This document shows, one piece after another, positions 1 to 6,831 of a stretch of DNA of 64,000 nucleotides (position 1 is the stretch's first letter; each line of letters starts with the position of its first letter). The position numbers and the translations under genes were made by a program. The stretch covers positions 186,001-250,000 of the forward strand of contig QQUY01000001.1 in assembly GCA_003385635.1 (NCBI GenBank), written 5' to 3'. The stretch is from Acidobacteriota bacterium. GTDB lineage: Bacteria; Acidobacteriota; Blastocatellia; Pyrinomonadales; Pyrinomonadaceae. The notes under the pieces were generated by a model. The model made no database searches and was not told where the DNA came from. It worked only from the letters and a program-made list of their open reading frames with translations.

Positions 1-381
1 CTGATCGGCCTTGTTCCGAACGTAGGGGACATCTCAACGGCGTTGGTCTCGTTTTATATTCTTGTGGCAGGTGTTCGGTACGGCGTGCCGAAGATTACTC
101 TTCTTCGGATGGCTGTGAATATAGGACTCGATTACCTGGTCGGCGTCATTCCGTTTGTTGGAGACGCATTCGATTTCTTTTGGAAAGCGAACCAGCAGAA
201 CATGGACCTGATCAAGCGATACGGTCAGGGAAAGGGAAGCGGCACGGGCGGCGACTATGTCTTTGTAGCAGTAACGATCGCGATACTGATCGGTATTCTC
301 GCGGGTTCGATATTCCTCAGCCTTTTCATCATTTGGGTGATCATCGGCGGGTTGTGGTCATTCCTTGCACAGCTAGGATAA
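1..381 (+). CDS. DUF4112 membrane protein, 3' part (5' end outside window)
   Basis: The reading frame is open from the first base, so the true start lies before the window; 126 codons are visible. The N-terminal part shows two similar hydrophobic segments, each with a PNVGD or PFVGD turn (LIGLVPNVGD and GVIPFVGDAFDFFW). This is the layout of the DUF4112 family of small bacterial membrane proteins. A long hydrophobic stretch near the C-terminus (VFVAVTIAILIGILAGSIF and onward) should be a further membrane segment. The function of the family is unknown. The gene converges with the next one, 15 bases away. Confidence 0.8.
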   Translation: MIGLVPNVGDISTALVSFYILVAGVRYGVPKITLLRMAVNIGLDYLVGVIPFVGDAFDFFWKANQQNMDLIKRYGQGKGSGTGGDYVFVAVTIAILIGILAGSIFLSLFIIWVIIGGLWSFLAQLG

Positions 382-396
382 TTCTCTCGTTGAATG

Positions 397-1320
397 CTAC
401 TTCGTGTAGTAGACCTTCAGGTCGCGCTCGCCCGTGATAAGCCAGTTTCCTTCTGAAAGTCTATAGTCGAATCTGGACCTGACCTTGCCGGTTGAGATCC
501 TGCCTCCGCCAGCAAACCGCCATTCCTTATCGAATGTAGCGACCGCTGAATCGCCTGCGCTGCCGGGCTCGACGCTTAGATTTGATATTGATATCGCGAT
601 TGAGTCGAGCCTTCCGAAAGCCCTGTTTTTGTCGTTTCTGACAAAGCTCCTGCTGACTCTGCTCCGAGTGTAATACCTGTCAAGCCTGCTTGCATAAAAT
701 GACATGACCGAACTCAGGTTCTGACTCTCGGTAGCCCTTTTCCACGCATTCAGGCGTCCCCGAACGACGTCCTTTATCTTGTCCGGCTCGACATCCGGGG
801 TAGAAGTTGCGGTCGGTGTCGGCGAAGTGGTTGGAGAGGGCGTTGCATCGGGAGAAACAGAGGGGCTTGGGGACATGTCCCGCGAGCCGTTCTCCCGGTT
901 GCTTTCCGTGTTCGTACCTGTCGGAAGTGAGGCGCTCGTATTTGACGATGAAAACAGGCTTTCTCTATTCAGATAGATACCCAATCCGATCGCTCCTGCC
1001 ACAAGAAAGATCACCACCATGACAACGGCGGTCGCAGCCACAGTCTTGACCGTCCCTTTGTTATCTTGATCGGATACTTCCCGTGCGGAAACCGCCAATC
1101 GCTCCTGGGTTTCCTTCTCGGTCGATTCCCTGGGTATGTCGATCCCGATCCTGTCGGTTCCCTTTTTCGAAACTACCGTTTCAGCATCATCTGCGTCGAA
1201 CGCAACCGTCGGATGGTCAGGGGAAACATCCGTCTCATCTACAAGCGGAGCGCCGTCCTGAAGACAAAACGAAAGAGTCTCGTCGGTGTATCTGGACTGA
1301 CATTTTGGGCAGACTCTCAT
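397..1320 (-). CDS. Zinc-ribbon membrane-anchored protein with NTF2-like C-terminus
   Basis: Unrecognised protein of 307 aa. It starts MRVCPKCQSRYTDETLSFC; Cys4, Cys7 and Cys19 with a following DGAPL form the short zinc-ribbon signature common at the start of many acidobacterial proteins. The ATG at 1320 puts this motif right at the N-terminus; an upstream in-frame start at 1350 would add ten unlikely residues. A membrane segment lies around residues 94-117, followed by a Ser/Thr/Pro-rich linker (about 120-185) and a C-terminal domain of about 110 aa resembling NTF2/SnoaL-type folds, with the pattern LNAWKRATES...WLITGERDLKVYY. The likely topology is a cytoplasmic ribbon with an outer C-terminal domain. 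Role unknown. Confidence 0.7.
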   Translation of the reverse strand: MRVCPKCQSRYTDETLSFCLQDGAPLVDETDVSPDHPTVAFDADDAETVVSKKGTDRIGIDIPRESTEKETQERLAVSAREVSDQDNKGTVKTVAATAVVMVVIFLVAGAIGLGIYLNRESLFSSSNTSASLPTGTNTESNRENGSRDMSPSPSVSPDATPSPTTSPTPTATSTPDVEPDKIKDVVRGRLNAWKRATESQNLSSVMSFYASRLDRYYTRSRVSRSFVRNDKNRAFGRLDSIAISISNLSVEPGSAGDSAVATFDKEWRFAGGGRISTGKVRSRFDYRLSEGNWLITGERDLKVYYTK

Positions 1321-1375
1321 AGCTAGAGGCTCGCATTCGTCGCCGGACACACATTATAAAATTTGAGATCGAAAT

Positions 1376-1424
<49 letters not shown>

Positions 1425-1428
1425 AGCG

Positions 1429-1590
1429 CTGTCCCGTAGCGAAGTACTCTGAACATCGTGAGCCCGGGCCGAGTCCCGGAGGGACGGGTATATGTTAGCG
1501 CCGTCCAAGCCGCAGGTGCAGTGCGGGGTAAGAGCGCGCCACCATCCCTCTTAGCCGCGTACAAGCCGCAGGCTTGGTGCGTGGTACAAG
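1429..1590. repeat. Dispersed palindromic element, copy 1
   Basis: Contains CCCGGAGGGACGGG, then TATATGTTAGC, then CAAGCCGCAGGTGCAGTGCGGGGTA. Closely related sequences occur at 51478-51585 and, more diverged, at 33636-33740. A second CAAGCCGCAGGC block follows at 1562. The element is rich in short inverted repeats and has no open reading frame of its own. It looks like a REP-like dispersed repeat; no transposase is present in the window. Confidence 0.7.
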
Positions 1591-1596
1591 AAAATC

Positions 1597-1630
1597 AAAA
1601 CCCCAAGCCAGGCAATCGGCTGGCTTGGGG
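1597..1630 (-). terminator. Rho-independent terminator of the perR-prx operon
   Basis: A perfect 11-bp inverted repeat, CCCCAAGCCAG and CTGGCTTGGGG, with a 9-base loop. On the minus strand it is followed by TTTTGATTTTC. It lies 79 bases past the peroxiredoxin stop codon. Confidence 0.85.
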
Positions 1631-1654
1631 TTGGCAATAGGACTTCCGCTTTGC

Positions 1655-1705
1655 GGAACGAACAGACTTAATAGACTAGAAAGACTCAAATGTCTCGAAA
1701 AACTC
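1655..1705. repeat. Decayed 9-bp repeat array (ACAGACTTAATAGACT type)
   Basis: Contains AACAGACTTAATAGACTAGAA and AGACTCAAATGTCTCG. This is a degraded relative of the 9/18-bp arrays at 2775-3040 and 33838-33963, in the same orientation as the latter. It lies between the peroxiredoxin stop codon and the terminator. Confidence 0.6.
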
Positions 1706-1708
1706 TAG

Positions 1709-2287
1709 CTATGCGCCGATGGGAGAGTCGCCCGGTTTCCAGTCGGCTGCACAAAAACCACCCGTCTGAAGCGCCTGGAGAACCCTCAGGGTCTCGTCGA
1801 CCGATCTTCCAATGTTAATAGCGTGAGTTACGCCGTACTGAAGGACGCCCTCAGGGTTGATGATGTACAGCCCGCGGAGCGCGATATTGGCCTCCTCAAC
1901 TAGAATATTGTACTTTGCGGCAAGACGGCCTCCGGGATCCGATGCCAACGGATACTTTAGGCCTTCGACGCCGTTCTCTGTCCGCGGAGTATTTATCCAG
2001 GCTTTGTGGGAATAGACGGAATCGGTCGAAACTCCCAGGACCTCTGCGCCAAGACCGTTGATCTCCTCGAGCCTGTCTGAAAATGCGGTGATCTCAGTCG
2101 GGCATAGAGCAGTAAAGTCCAATGGATAGAAAAGCAGGATCAGCCACTTCCCTGTATAGTCGGAAAGCTTGACAGTCTCTTTTAAGGTCTCAATATTCTT
2201 TGTCGAGGGAAGCTCGAAATCCGGAGCCGGTTTCCCGATCTTGGCGATCTCGACCGTGGATTCTTTTGCGGTTGCCGGTGCACTCAT
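1709..2287 (-). CDS. Typical 2-Cys peroxiredoxin (AhpC/TSA family)
   Basis: Thiol peroxidase of 192 aa that reduces hydrogen peroxide and organic peroxides in the cytoplasm. The peroxidatic site is FYPLDFTALCPTEI and the resolving cysteine is in the C-terminal GGFCAADWKPGDSP motif, so this is the typical 2-Cys class. Full length for the family, with AAGGAGATC upstream of the ATG. It follows the PerR-like regulator by 34 bases on the same strand, and the PerR box before that gene suggests the pair is one peroxide-induced operon. No ahpF is adjacent, so the electron donor is probably thioredoxin from elsewhere (inference). Confidence 0.95.
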   Translation of the reverse strand: MSAPATAKESTVEIAKIGKPAPDFELPSTKNIETLKETVKLSDYTGKWLILLFYPLDFTALCPTEITAFSDRLEEINGLGAEVLGVSTDSVYSHKAWINTPRTENGVEGLKYPLASDPGGRLAAKYNILVEEANIALRGLYIINPEGVLQYGVTHAINIGRSVDETLRVLQALQTGGFCAADWKPGDSPIGA

Positions 2288-2321
2288 TCTGATTGATCTC
2301 CTTGAATTATTAGAAGCTTAA

Positions 2322-2720
2322 CTATTTGCATTCAGGACACTTGCCGCGCAATGTCAACTCCAGAGTCTCGGGTTCGAATTCCGAATAGCTGGCGGCCTTA
2401 GCCACGAGGCCGGCTGGAAGGTCCAGATGGATATCCACAAGCTTGCCGCAGGCCGAGCAGATAGCGTGATCGTGCCGCTCGGTCATCCGGTCAAATTTGC
2501 TGGCGCCGTTCCCGAAGTTCACTTCGCCGATGTGTCCTTCTTCTTTGAGAAATCTCAGAGAATTATACACGGTTGCAAAGGAGATCTTAGGCAAAAGCTT
2601 CTTTGACCGTTCGAAAACCTCGTTCGCGGTCAGATGATCCTCTGAGTCCATGATCACGGTCAAGACCACCCGTCTCTGTTTCGTAAGACCCAGTTCCTCA
2701 ATTTCTTTCTTGGATTTCAT
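2322..2720 (-). CDS. perR: Fur-family peroxide regulator, PerR type
   Basis: Metal-dependent repressor of 132 aa with an N-terminal winged helix (LTKQRRVVLTVIM...FATVYNSLRFL) and a C-terminal dimerisation domain. The structural zinc site is CSAC plus the terminal CPEC. The regulatory region reads RMTERHDHAIC...KLVDIHLD; the Asp in VDIH is typical of PerR, whereas Fur usually has Glu here, so PerR is the better call. It heads an operon with the peroxiredoxin. A 15-bp palindrome of PerR-box form overlaps its own promoter, implying autoregulation. No clear ribosome binding site precedes the ATG, and the predicted leader is only about 8-10 bases. Confidence 0.85.
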   Translation of the reverse strand: MKSKKEIEELGLTKQRRVVLTVIMDSEDHLTANEVFERSKKLLPKISFATVYNSLRFLKEEGHIGEVNFGNGASKFDRMTERHDHAICSACGKLVDIHLDLPAGLVAKAASYSEFEPETLELTLRGKCPECK

Positions 2721-2734
2721 AAGTTCAACTCAAT

Positions 2735-2765
2735 TTAGAATAATTCTAATTCTAATGGAAGTCAA
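2735..2765 (-). promoter_or_regulatory. Promoter with overlapping PerR box for perR-prx
   Basis: On the minus strand TTGACT (2760-2765), a 17-base spacer and TATTCT (2737-2742) form a promoter. The perfect 7-1-7 palindrome TTAGAATAATTCTAA at 2735-2749 covers the -10 and matches the known PerR-box layout. A further ATTCTAA half-site follows at once (2750-2756), giving direct repeats of the half-site. Confidence 0.8.
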
Positions 2766-2774
2766 ACAATATCA

Positions 2775-3040
2775 GTCGGTTGAGTCGGACGGGTTTGTTG
2801 AGTCTGTCGGGTCTATTGAGTCTATCGGGTCTGTCGAGTCTATCGGGTCTGTTGAGTCTATCGGGTCTGTTGAGTCTATCGGGTCTGTTGAGTCTATCGG
2901 GTCTGTTGAGTCTATCGGGTCTGTCGAGTCTATCGGGTCTGTTGAGACTATCGGGTCTGTCGGGTCTATCGGGTCTATCGGGTCTGTCGGGTCTATCGGG
3001 TCTGTTGAGTCTATCGGGTCTGTCGGGTCTGTCGGGTCTT
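2775..3040. repeat. 9/18-bp tandem array (TCTGTTGAG TCTATCGGG)n
   Basis: About 265 bases of 9-bp units that alternate as an 18-bp dimer, with variants GTCGAG and GTCGGG. The 9-bp periodicity keeps several frames open, but this is low-complexity DNA rather than a gene. The reverse complement of the unit (ACAGAC..ATAGACTC) matches the array at 33838-33963. It directly abuts the perR promoter. Confidence 0.95.
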
Positions 3041-3059
3041 TTAAGTTTTGAAGTGACTA

Positions 3060-3159
3060 GGTCTTCTGACTTCTGACTTCTGACTTCCGACTTCTGTCTT
3101 CTGACTTCTGACTTCCGACTTCTGACTTCTGACTTCCGACTTCTGTCTCCTGTCTCCTT
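3060..3159. repeat. Heptamer tandem array (CTTCTGA)n
   Basis: About 14 copies of a 7-bp unit, CTTCTGA with variants CTTCCGA, CTTCTGT and CTCCTGT. It is the reverse complement of the AGACAGA family at 33741-33820. It ends where the terminator of the anti-sigma gene begins. Confidence 0.95.
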
Positions 3160-3161
3160 AC

Positions 3162-3194
3162 AAAAAAAGCCGGCCGCTTCTAACAGCGACCGGC
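3162..3194 (-). terminator. Rho-independent terminator of the sigma/anti-sigma operon
   Basis: Stem 3169-3178 with 3185-3194 (GCCGGTCGCT with AGCGGCCGGC on the minus strand, one G-U pair), a 6-base loop and then seven T. It lies 21 bases past the stop of the anti-sigma gene. Confidence 0.92.
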
Positions 3195-3215
3195 CGATTT
3201 AGAAAGTCCCTTGAA

Positions 3216-4079
3216 CTAGACCTTTGCCAGCGCGACGATCTTCTCGCGCTTGGACACTACCACCCCTCCCGGTTTTTCCACGGTGACCGCGAACATCTTG
3301 GGATTGGTAACGGCAAGTTTTGCGTCGATCGGAATAGTTACCTCACCGTCAGAACCAACATCGAAGACACCACCATCGACTGGCGTAGCTTCATCCTGCG
3401 TTTCGTCGAAGATCCACAGTTGATACTGTTCTTTGGTCACGTCATTCCGGTCAAGGCCCTTAAAGGTCATATAACCTTCCTGTTTCGCATCGCTCCAAAC
3501 GACCTCACCCCCCACACTTCCGTCTTCGGCAGGAGACGACCAATCTGACTTCACAACGTCCGGAGCTGACGCTAGAAAAGCCTGCATCCTTTCTGCTGTA
3601 GTCGGTTCCTGAGCCGCCGTCGGCACCGGGCTTGGACTTGTTCCGGCAATCTGCGTCGAGCCTTGAAATCTCGTCATCCACACGTTCACTGCGAGAAGGG
3701 CCACCGCCGCAAAAGCGACACCCCATCCGAGCCACTGTGAAAGCGAAAAGCCGGGCTTTTCAAATTCGACCGCAACTACCGGGGCCGGATCTTTGGCCCG
3801 CGACGCCACTACCGGGTCTTCAGCCTTATCGAAGGATGCGAACATATTGGCAGCGTCAGATTCCAGTTTCGACCTGAGCGCTGCCGGCATTTGCTCGACC
3901 GTGCCGACCGTGCTGATGCTGTAAGCGGCAGCAGCTCTCTCAAACGATTGATCGGAAGCTAGTTCCGGGAACTGCTGTTCCAACTCTCTCAATTCCGCCT
4001 TTTCGGTGCCGTCCAGACCGAATATGGCACGGTCCGCAAGGAGTTCGAGCATTCGCTCTCTGGCAGTTTCGTTAGTCAT
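3216..4079 (-). CDS. RskA-type anti-sigma factor
   Basis: Membrane-bound anti-sigma factor of 287 aa. The N-terminal cytoplasmic part (about 1-110) has an ALxxLxxxE-like helical region, followed by one membrane segment at about 117-136 (LGWGVAFAAVALLAVNVW). The extracytoplasmic RskA-like domain follows, with WSDAKQEGYMTFKGLDRND and YQLWIFDE. Such proteins hold an ECF sigma factor at the membrane until released by a signal. Its ATG overlaps the TGA of the sigma factor gene (ATGA), implying translational coupling and 1:1 production. The signal is not evident from the sequence. Confidence 0.88.
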   Translation of the reverse strand: MTNETARERMLELLADRAIFGLDGTEKAELRELEQQFPELASDQSFERAAAAYSISTVGTVEQMPAALRSKLESDAANMFASFDKAEDPVVASRAKDPAPVVAVEFEKPGFSLSQWLGWGVAFAAVALLAVNVWMTRFQGSTQIAGTSPSPVPTAAQEPTTAERMQAFLASAPDVVKSDWSSPAEDGSVGGEVVWSDAKQEGYMTFKGLDRNDVTKEQYQLWIFDETQDEATPVDGGVFDVGSDGEVTIPIDAKLAVTNPKMFAVTVEKPGGVVVSKREKIVALAKV

Positions 4080-4636
4080 GCCGATACCTCCTTCCTATTT
4101 CCTGAACCTCTTTCATCCAAAATATCTCTTACCTGGATCAATCCCCTTCGTGCATGCGTCTTCACGGTTCCCAGCGGCATATCGAGCGCTTCTGAGATCT
4201 CGCTGTGGGAATAACCCTGCACAATCGAAAGTTCTAAAACTTTTCTTTGTTCCGGGCGAAGGGTGTTGATCACTTCCGCAGCCTGGCCAGCCTCGACACT
4301 TGTTTGAAGATCAGTTCCTTCAACCCTCGCCGGTTCGTAGACCATTTCTTCGAACGAATCGATGTTCGGCTGTCTGGTGACCTTTCTCAACCGGTCTATA
4401 AGCCTCCTGCGAGCGATCATCGCGACGAACGTCGTCTCAGACGATTGATTTTCGTCAAATCGCTCCGCGTTCTTCCAGATCTCGATAAAGATCTCCTGAA
4501 CAGCGTCCTCCGCTTCGTTCTGGTTCGGCAACATCTTTCTGGCCAAAGACCAGATCAGCCCGCCGTAATTATCCAGGCAATCTTTTACTGCTGCACTGTC
4601 GCCGTCGGCGATGCGCTGTAATATTGTCTGACTCAC
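4076..4636 (-). CDS. ECF sigma factor (SigK/RpoE-like)
   Basis: Alternative sigma factor of 186 aa from the GTG at 4636 (VSQTILQRIADGD), where the family homology begins; an in-frame ATG at 4738 would add 34 residues of no family character. Region 2 shows NQNEAEDAVQEIFIEIWKNAERFD and region 4 shows LRPEQRKVLELSIVQGYSHSEI with GTVKTHARRGL. GAGG stands 14-18 bases before the GTG, which is a weak fit, so the longer start cannot be excluded. It is coupled to the RskA-like anti-sigma gene downstream. Confidence 0.9.
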   Translation of the reverse strand: MSQTILQRIADGDSAAVKDCLDNYGGLIWSLARKMLPNQNEAEDAVQEIFIEIWKNAERFDENQSSETTFVAMIARRRLIDRLRKVTRQPNIDSFEEMVYEPARVEGTDLQTSVEAGQAAEVINTLRPEQRKVLELSIVQGYSHSEISEALDMPLGTVKTHARRGLIQVRDILDERGSGNRKEVSA

Positions 4637-4784
4637 TTCAGTTTCTTTAATTTCCTCTTTTGGTTTAGTGAACGTGACAGATGGTTCAATCTTAAACCAA
4701 GTTGAGTTCCGTGCGAAACCGGAAGCGCTTTCATACATCTGCTTAACCTCTCCGATTTGATCTAAAAATCTGCCCTGACTCGGT

Positions 4785-4837
4785 AAAAAGATCGATCCCG
4801 TACACCTCTCTGGATTGTCGGATGCGTACGGGATCGA
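4785..4837 (-). terminator. Rho-independent terminator of the fasciclin gene
   Basis: A perfect 12-bp inverted repeat, TCGATCCCGTAC and GTACGGGATCGA, followed on the minus strand by TCTTTTTACC. It sits 23 bases past the fasciclin stop codon and insulates the sigma factor operon. Confidence 0.85.
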
Positions 4838-4860
4838 CTAGTCGAAATGGATTCAACCCC

Positions 4861-5388
4861 TTATTGAGGCAGAAGAACGGAGTCGACAACGTGGATGACA
4901 CCATTGCTCGCCATTACGTCGGCCTTGATGACATTTGACTTGTTAATCATTACGTTTCCGTTCTTGACCTTGATCTTGACCGCACTACCTTCGACAGTTG
5001 TGGCCTTGTCCAACTTCACGACGTCCGCTGCCGTCACCTTGCCGGACACGACATGGTACTTGAGAATTTTGACCAGCTGGTCCTTATTCTCAGGCTTCAG
5101 AAGGTTTTCGACCGTTCCAGCCGGAAGCTTCTTAAATGCGTCGTCGGTCGGGGCAAACACCGTGAACGGGCCTTCACTTTTCAATACATCTACCAGATCA
5201 GCTGCTTTGACCGCCGCTACGAGCGTGTTGAACATGTCTGTCGATACCGCGGTATCCACTATGTCCTTTTTCTCATGTCCGTCGGCCGTGTAACCGGCTT
5301 TTACAAAGTCCACTCCATAGCTCTGTGCGTTGATCGCCATCGGCGTGATCGCGAGAATGGCTGCCAAAAAGAATGCAAATTTTTTCAT
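4861..5388 (-). CDS. Secreted fasciclin (FAS1) domain protein
   Basis: A 175-aa protein with a signal peptide ([21 protein letters not shown]) and one FAS1 domain over about residues 40-173. The two conserved FAS1 blocks are visible: [19 protein letters not shown] and [14 protein letters not shown] at the C-terminus. FAS1 domains mediate adhesion or binding at the cell surface; the bacterial single-domain forms are secreted. It is a single-gene unit with its own terminator. Confidence 0.93.
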   Translation of the reverse strand: MKKFAFFLAAILAITPMAINAQSYGVDFVKAGYTADGHEKKDIVDTAVSTDMFNTLVAAVKAADLVDVLKSEGPFTVFAPTDDAFKKLPAGTVENLLKPENKDQLVKILKYHVVSGKVTAADVVKLDKATTVEGSAVKIKVKNGNVMINKSNVIKADVMASNGVIHVVDSVLLPQ

Positions 5389-5496
5389 AACGTCCTCCCT
5401 TGGTTCGTCCTTGTTATTTTGAGATCAATGGCGCCGCATACTGCCCGCCAACTGTCCATTGATTTCGGAAGGTCGCGAAGGATGGATTCAAAAAAA

Positions 5497-5952
5497 TCAG
5501 CTTCGGCTAAATAATCTTGACGAAAGGAAGATGACGAAGAGGATAGTAGAGGTGAGGGCGGAAAGCAGGCAGAACTGACAGAATGCCTGGATCACAAAAG
5601 CCTGTAGGTATAAAAGCCAGACAGTGAATGCAAACATCCCGATCGTGAGCAGTCCAAAGAGACCCCACAAATATTTGTAGCCGTAAAAGACCAGGAGAGA
5701 GAGGCTAAACGCTGCAAAATAGGCCAAAGCGCCATAGAGCGCGGTGGGAATTCCGAAGATCTCCGCGTACGTGCTGGTAAGAACCAATTCGCAGCCCGAT
5801 ATTATGCTGCAGGGAACCTCGCTACCCGAATAATGCTGAGCGGTGAGGTATGCCGAGTCCGCAAGCCCAACTAAAGCGGCTATGCAGGCTGCAACAGGAA
5901 AGGCGGCATGGAGCCGCCATCCTTCATTTTGATTAGTGATCCCGTTATTCAC
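5497..5952 (-). CDS. VKOR-family membrane oxidoreductase
   Basis: Vitamin K epoxide reductase homologue of 151 aa that passes electrons from a DsbA-like partner to quinone. It is a four-helix membrane protein with the loop cysteines Cys48 and Cys54 (CSIISGC), the conserved GIPTALYG region and the active-site pair Cys125 and Cys128 (CQFC). It overlaps the DsbA-like gene by four bases (ATGA) and would re-oxidise that protein. This replaces DsbB, which is usual in lineages using the VKOR route. Confidence 0.92.
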   Translation of the reverse strand: MNNGITNQNEGWRLHAAFPVAACIAALVGLADSAYLTAQHYSGSEVPCSIISGCELVLTSTYAEIFGIPTALYGALAYFAAFSLSLLVFYGYKYLWGLFGLLTIGMFAFTVWLLYLQAFVIQAFCQFCLLSALTSTILFVIFLSSRLFSRS

Positions 5953-6797
5953 TGGTTTCCATCGGACGAGTTGGCCGGTGATTCGCCGCCTTCCGCGGGA
6001 GCCTGCTCAGCGGCCTCTCGGCTTTTCTCGATGCGTGCCAGTTCCGCTTCGATCGCCTGCGCAATGGACGTAGTCTCGAACGAGTTCACAGGCCTTCCAT
6101 TTACAAGTATTGAGGGTGTGCCGGACAAATTTAAGGCTTGAGCCCGCTGAAGGTCCAGATCTACTCTTCTCTGCGCTACAAGGCCAAGCATGTCGTCCTT
6201 GAACTTCTCAATATTCAGACCGATCGTTTGAGCATACTCTTCAAAAAGCGGCCGAGGCTGCGCGGCGTTCGACCATCTCGCCTGATTGGTGAAAAGCAGG
6301 TTCTGCATCTCCCAGAACTTGTTCTGCATTCCTGCGGCTTCAGCCGCGACGGCTGCGTCGTAGGCGTTCCTGTGGATTTGTCTCAGAGGATAGTTCCGGA
6401 ACACGAACCGGATCCTTGACCCGAATTGGCTGACGATCTCGTTCATCCTGGGATGCACGACCGCACAGGTCGGACACTGAAAGTCGGCAAATTCTTCCAC
6501 CACAACCGCAGCGCTTTCCGAACCCTTGAAATGTGCCGGAGTCGCTCCCGAAGGCGCGTTTGCATAGTTCGCGATCGGCTGGCTCTGAGCTGTCTCTGCA
6601 GGACTCGATCCGTTGCTGGACCCCGCCGAAGTTGACGAGGATGTCGAAGACGAGCCCGAGTTCGGATCGGCATCGCCCGACTGAGTAATCAGATAGATTC
6701 CCAGTATCGTTACTGCGAAGATCAGACCTATGATCACGAAAGGTGTCCAGCTGGTCTTCTTCTCGCTGTTTGGTGCGAATTTCTGTTCTTTTGCCAT
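5949..6797 (-). CDS. Membrane-anchored DsbA-like thiol oxidoreductase
   Basis: A thioredoxin-fold protein of 282 aa that introduces disulfides in exported proteins. The start ATG at 6797 has AAGGA five to six bases upstream; the longer frame from 6839 would run into dxs. A membrane anchor lies at about 19-37, then a Ser-rich linker, then the catalytic domain with CPTC (Cys108, Cys111) in EFADFQCPTC. The cis-proline loop is SGTPSILVNGR. It is translationally coupled to VKOR downstream and lies 34 bases after dxs on the same strand. Confidence 0.92.
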   Translation of the reverse strand: MAKEQKFAPNSEKKTSWTPFVIIGLIFAVTILGIYLITQSGDADPNSGSSSTSSSTSAGSSNGSSPAETAQSQPIANYANAPSGATPAHFKGSESAAVVVEEFADFQCPTCAVVHPRMNEIVSQFGSRIRFVFRNYPLRQIHRNAYDAAVAAEAAGMQNKFWEMQNLLFTNQARWSNAAQPRPLFEEYAQTIGLNIEKFKDDMLGLVAQRRVDLDLQRAQALNLSGTPSILVNGRPVNSFETTSIAQAIEAELARIEKSREAAEQAPAEGGESPANSSDGNQ

Positions 6798-6831
6798 TTG
6801 TTTCCTTGGGATGAAACGGCCGGAGCCGCTG

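Noticed and set aside
2650..3051. Open frames through the 9/18-bp array encoding SIGSVE-type repeats
   Set aside because: The frames stay open only because the period is a multiple of three; they overlap perR and its promoter, and there is no ribosome binding site or domain.
5430..5465. TCAATGG/CCATTGA inverted repeat between the fasciclin and VKOR genes as a terminator
   Set aside because: Short stem with a very long loop and no T-run on either strand.
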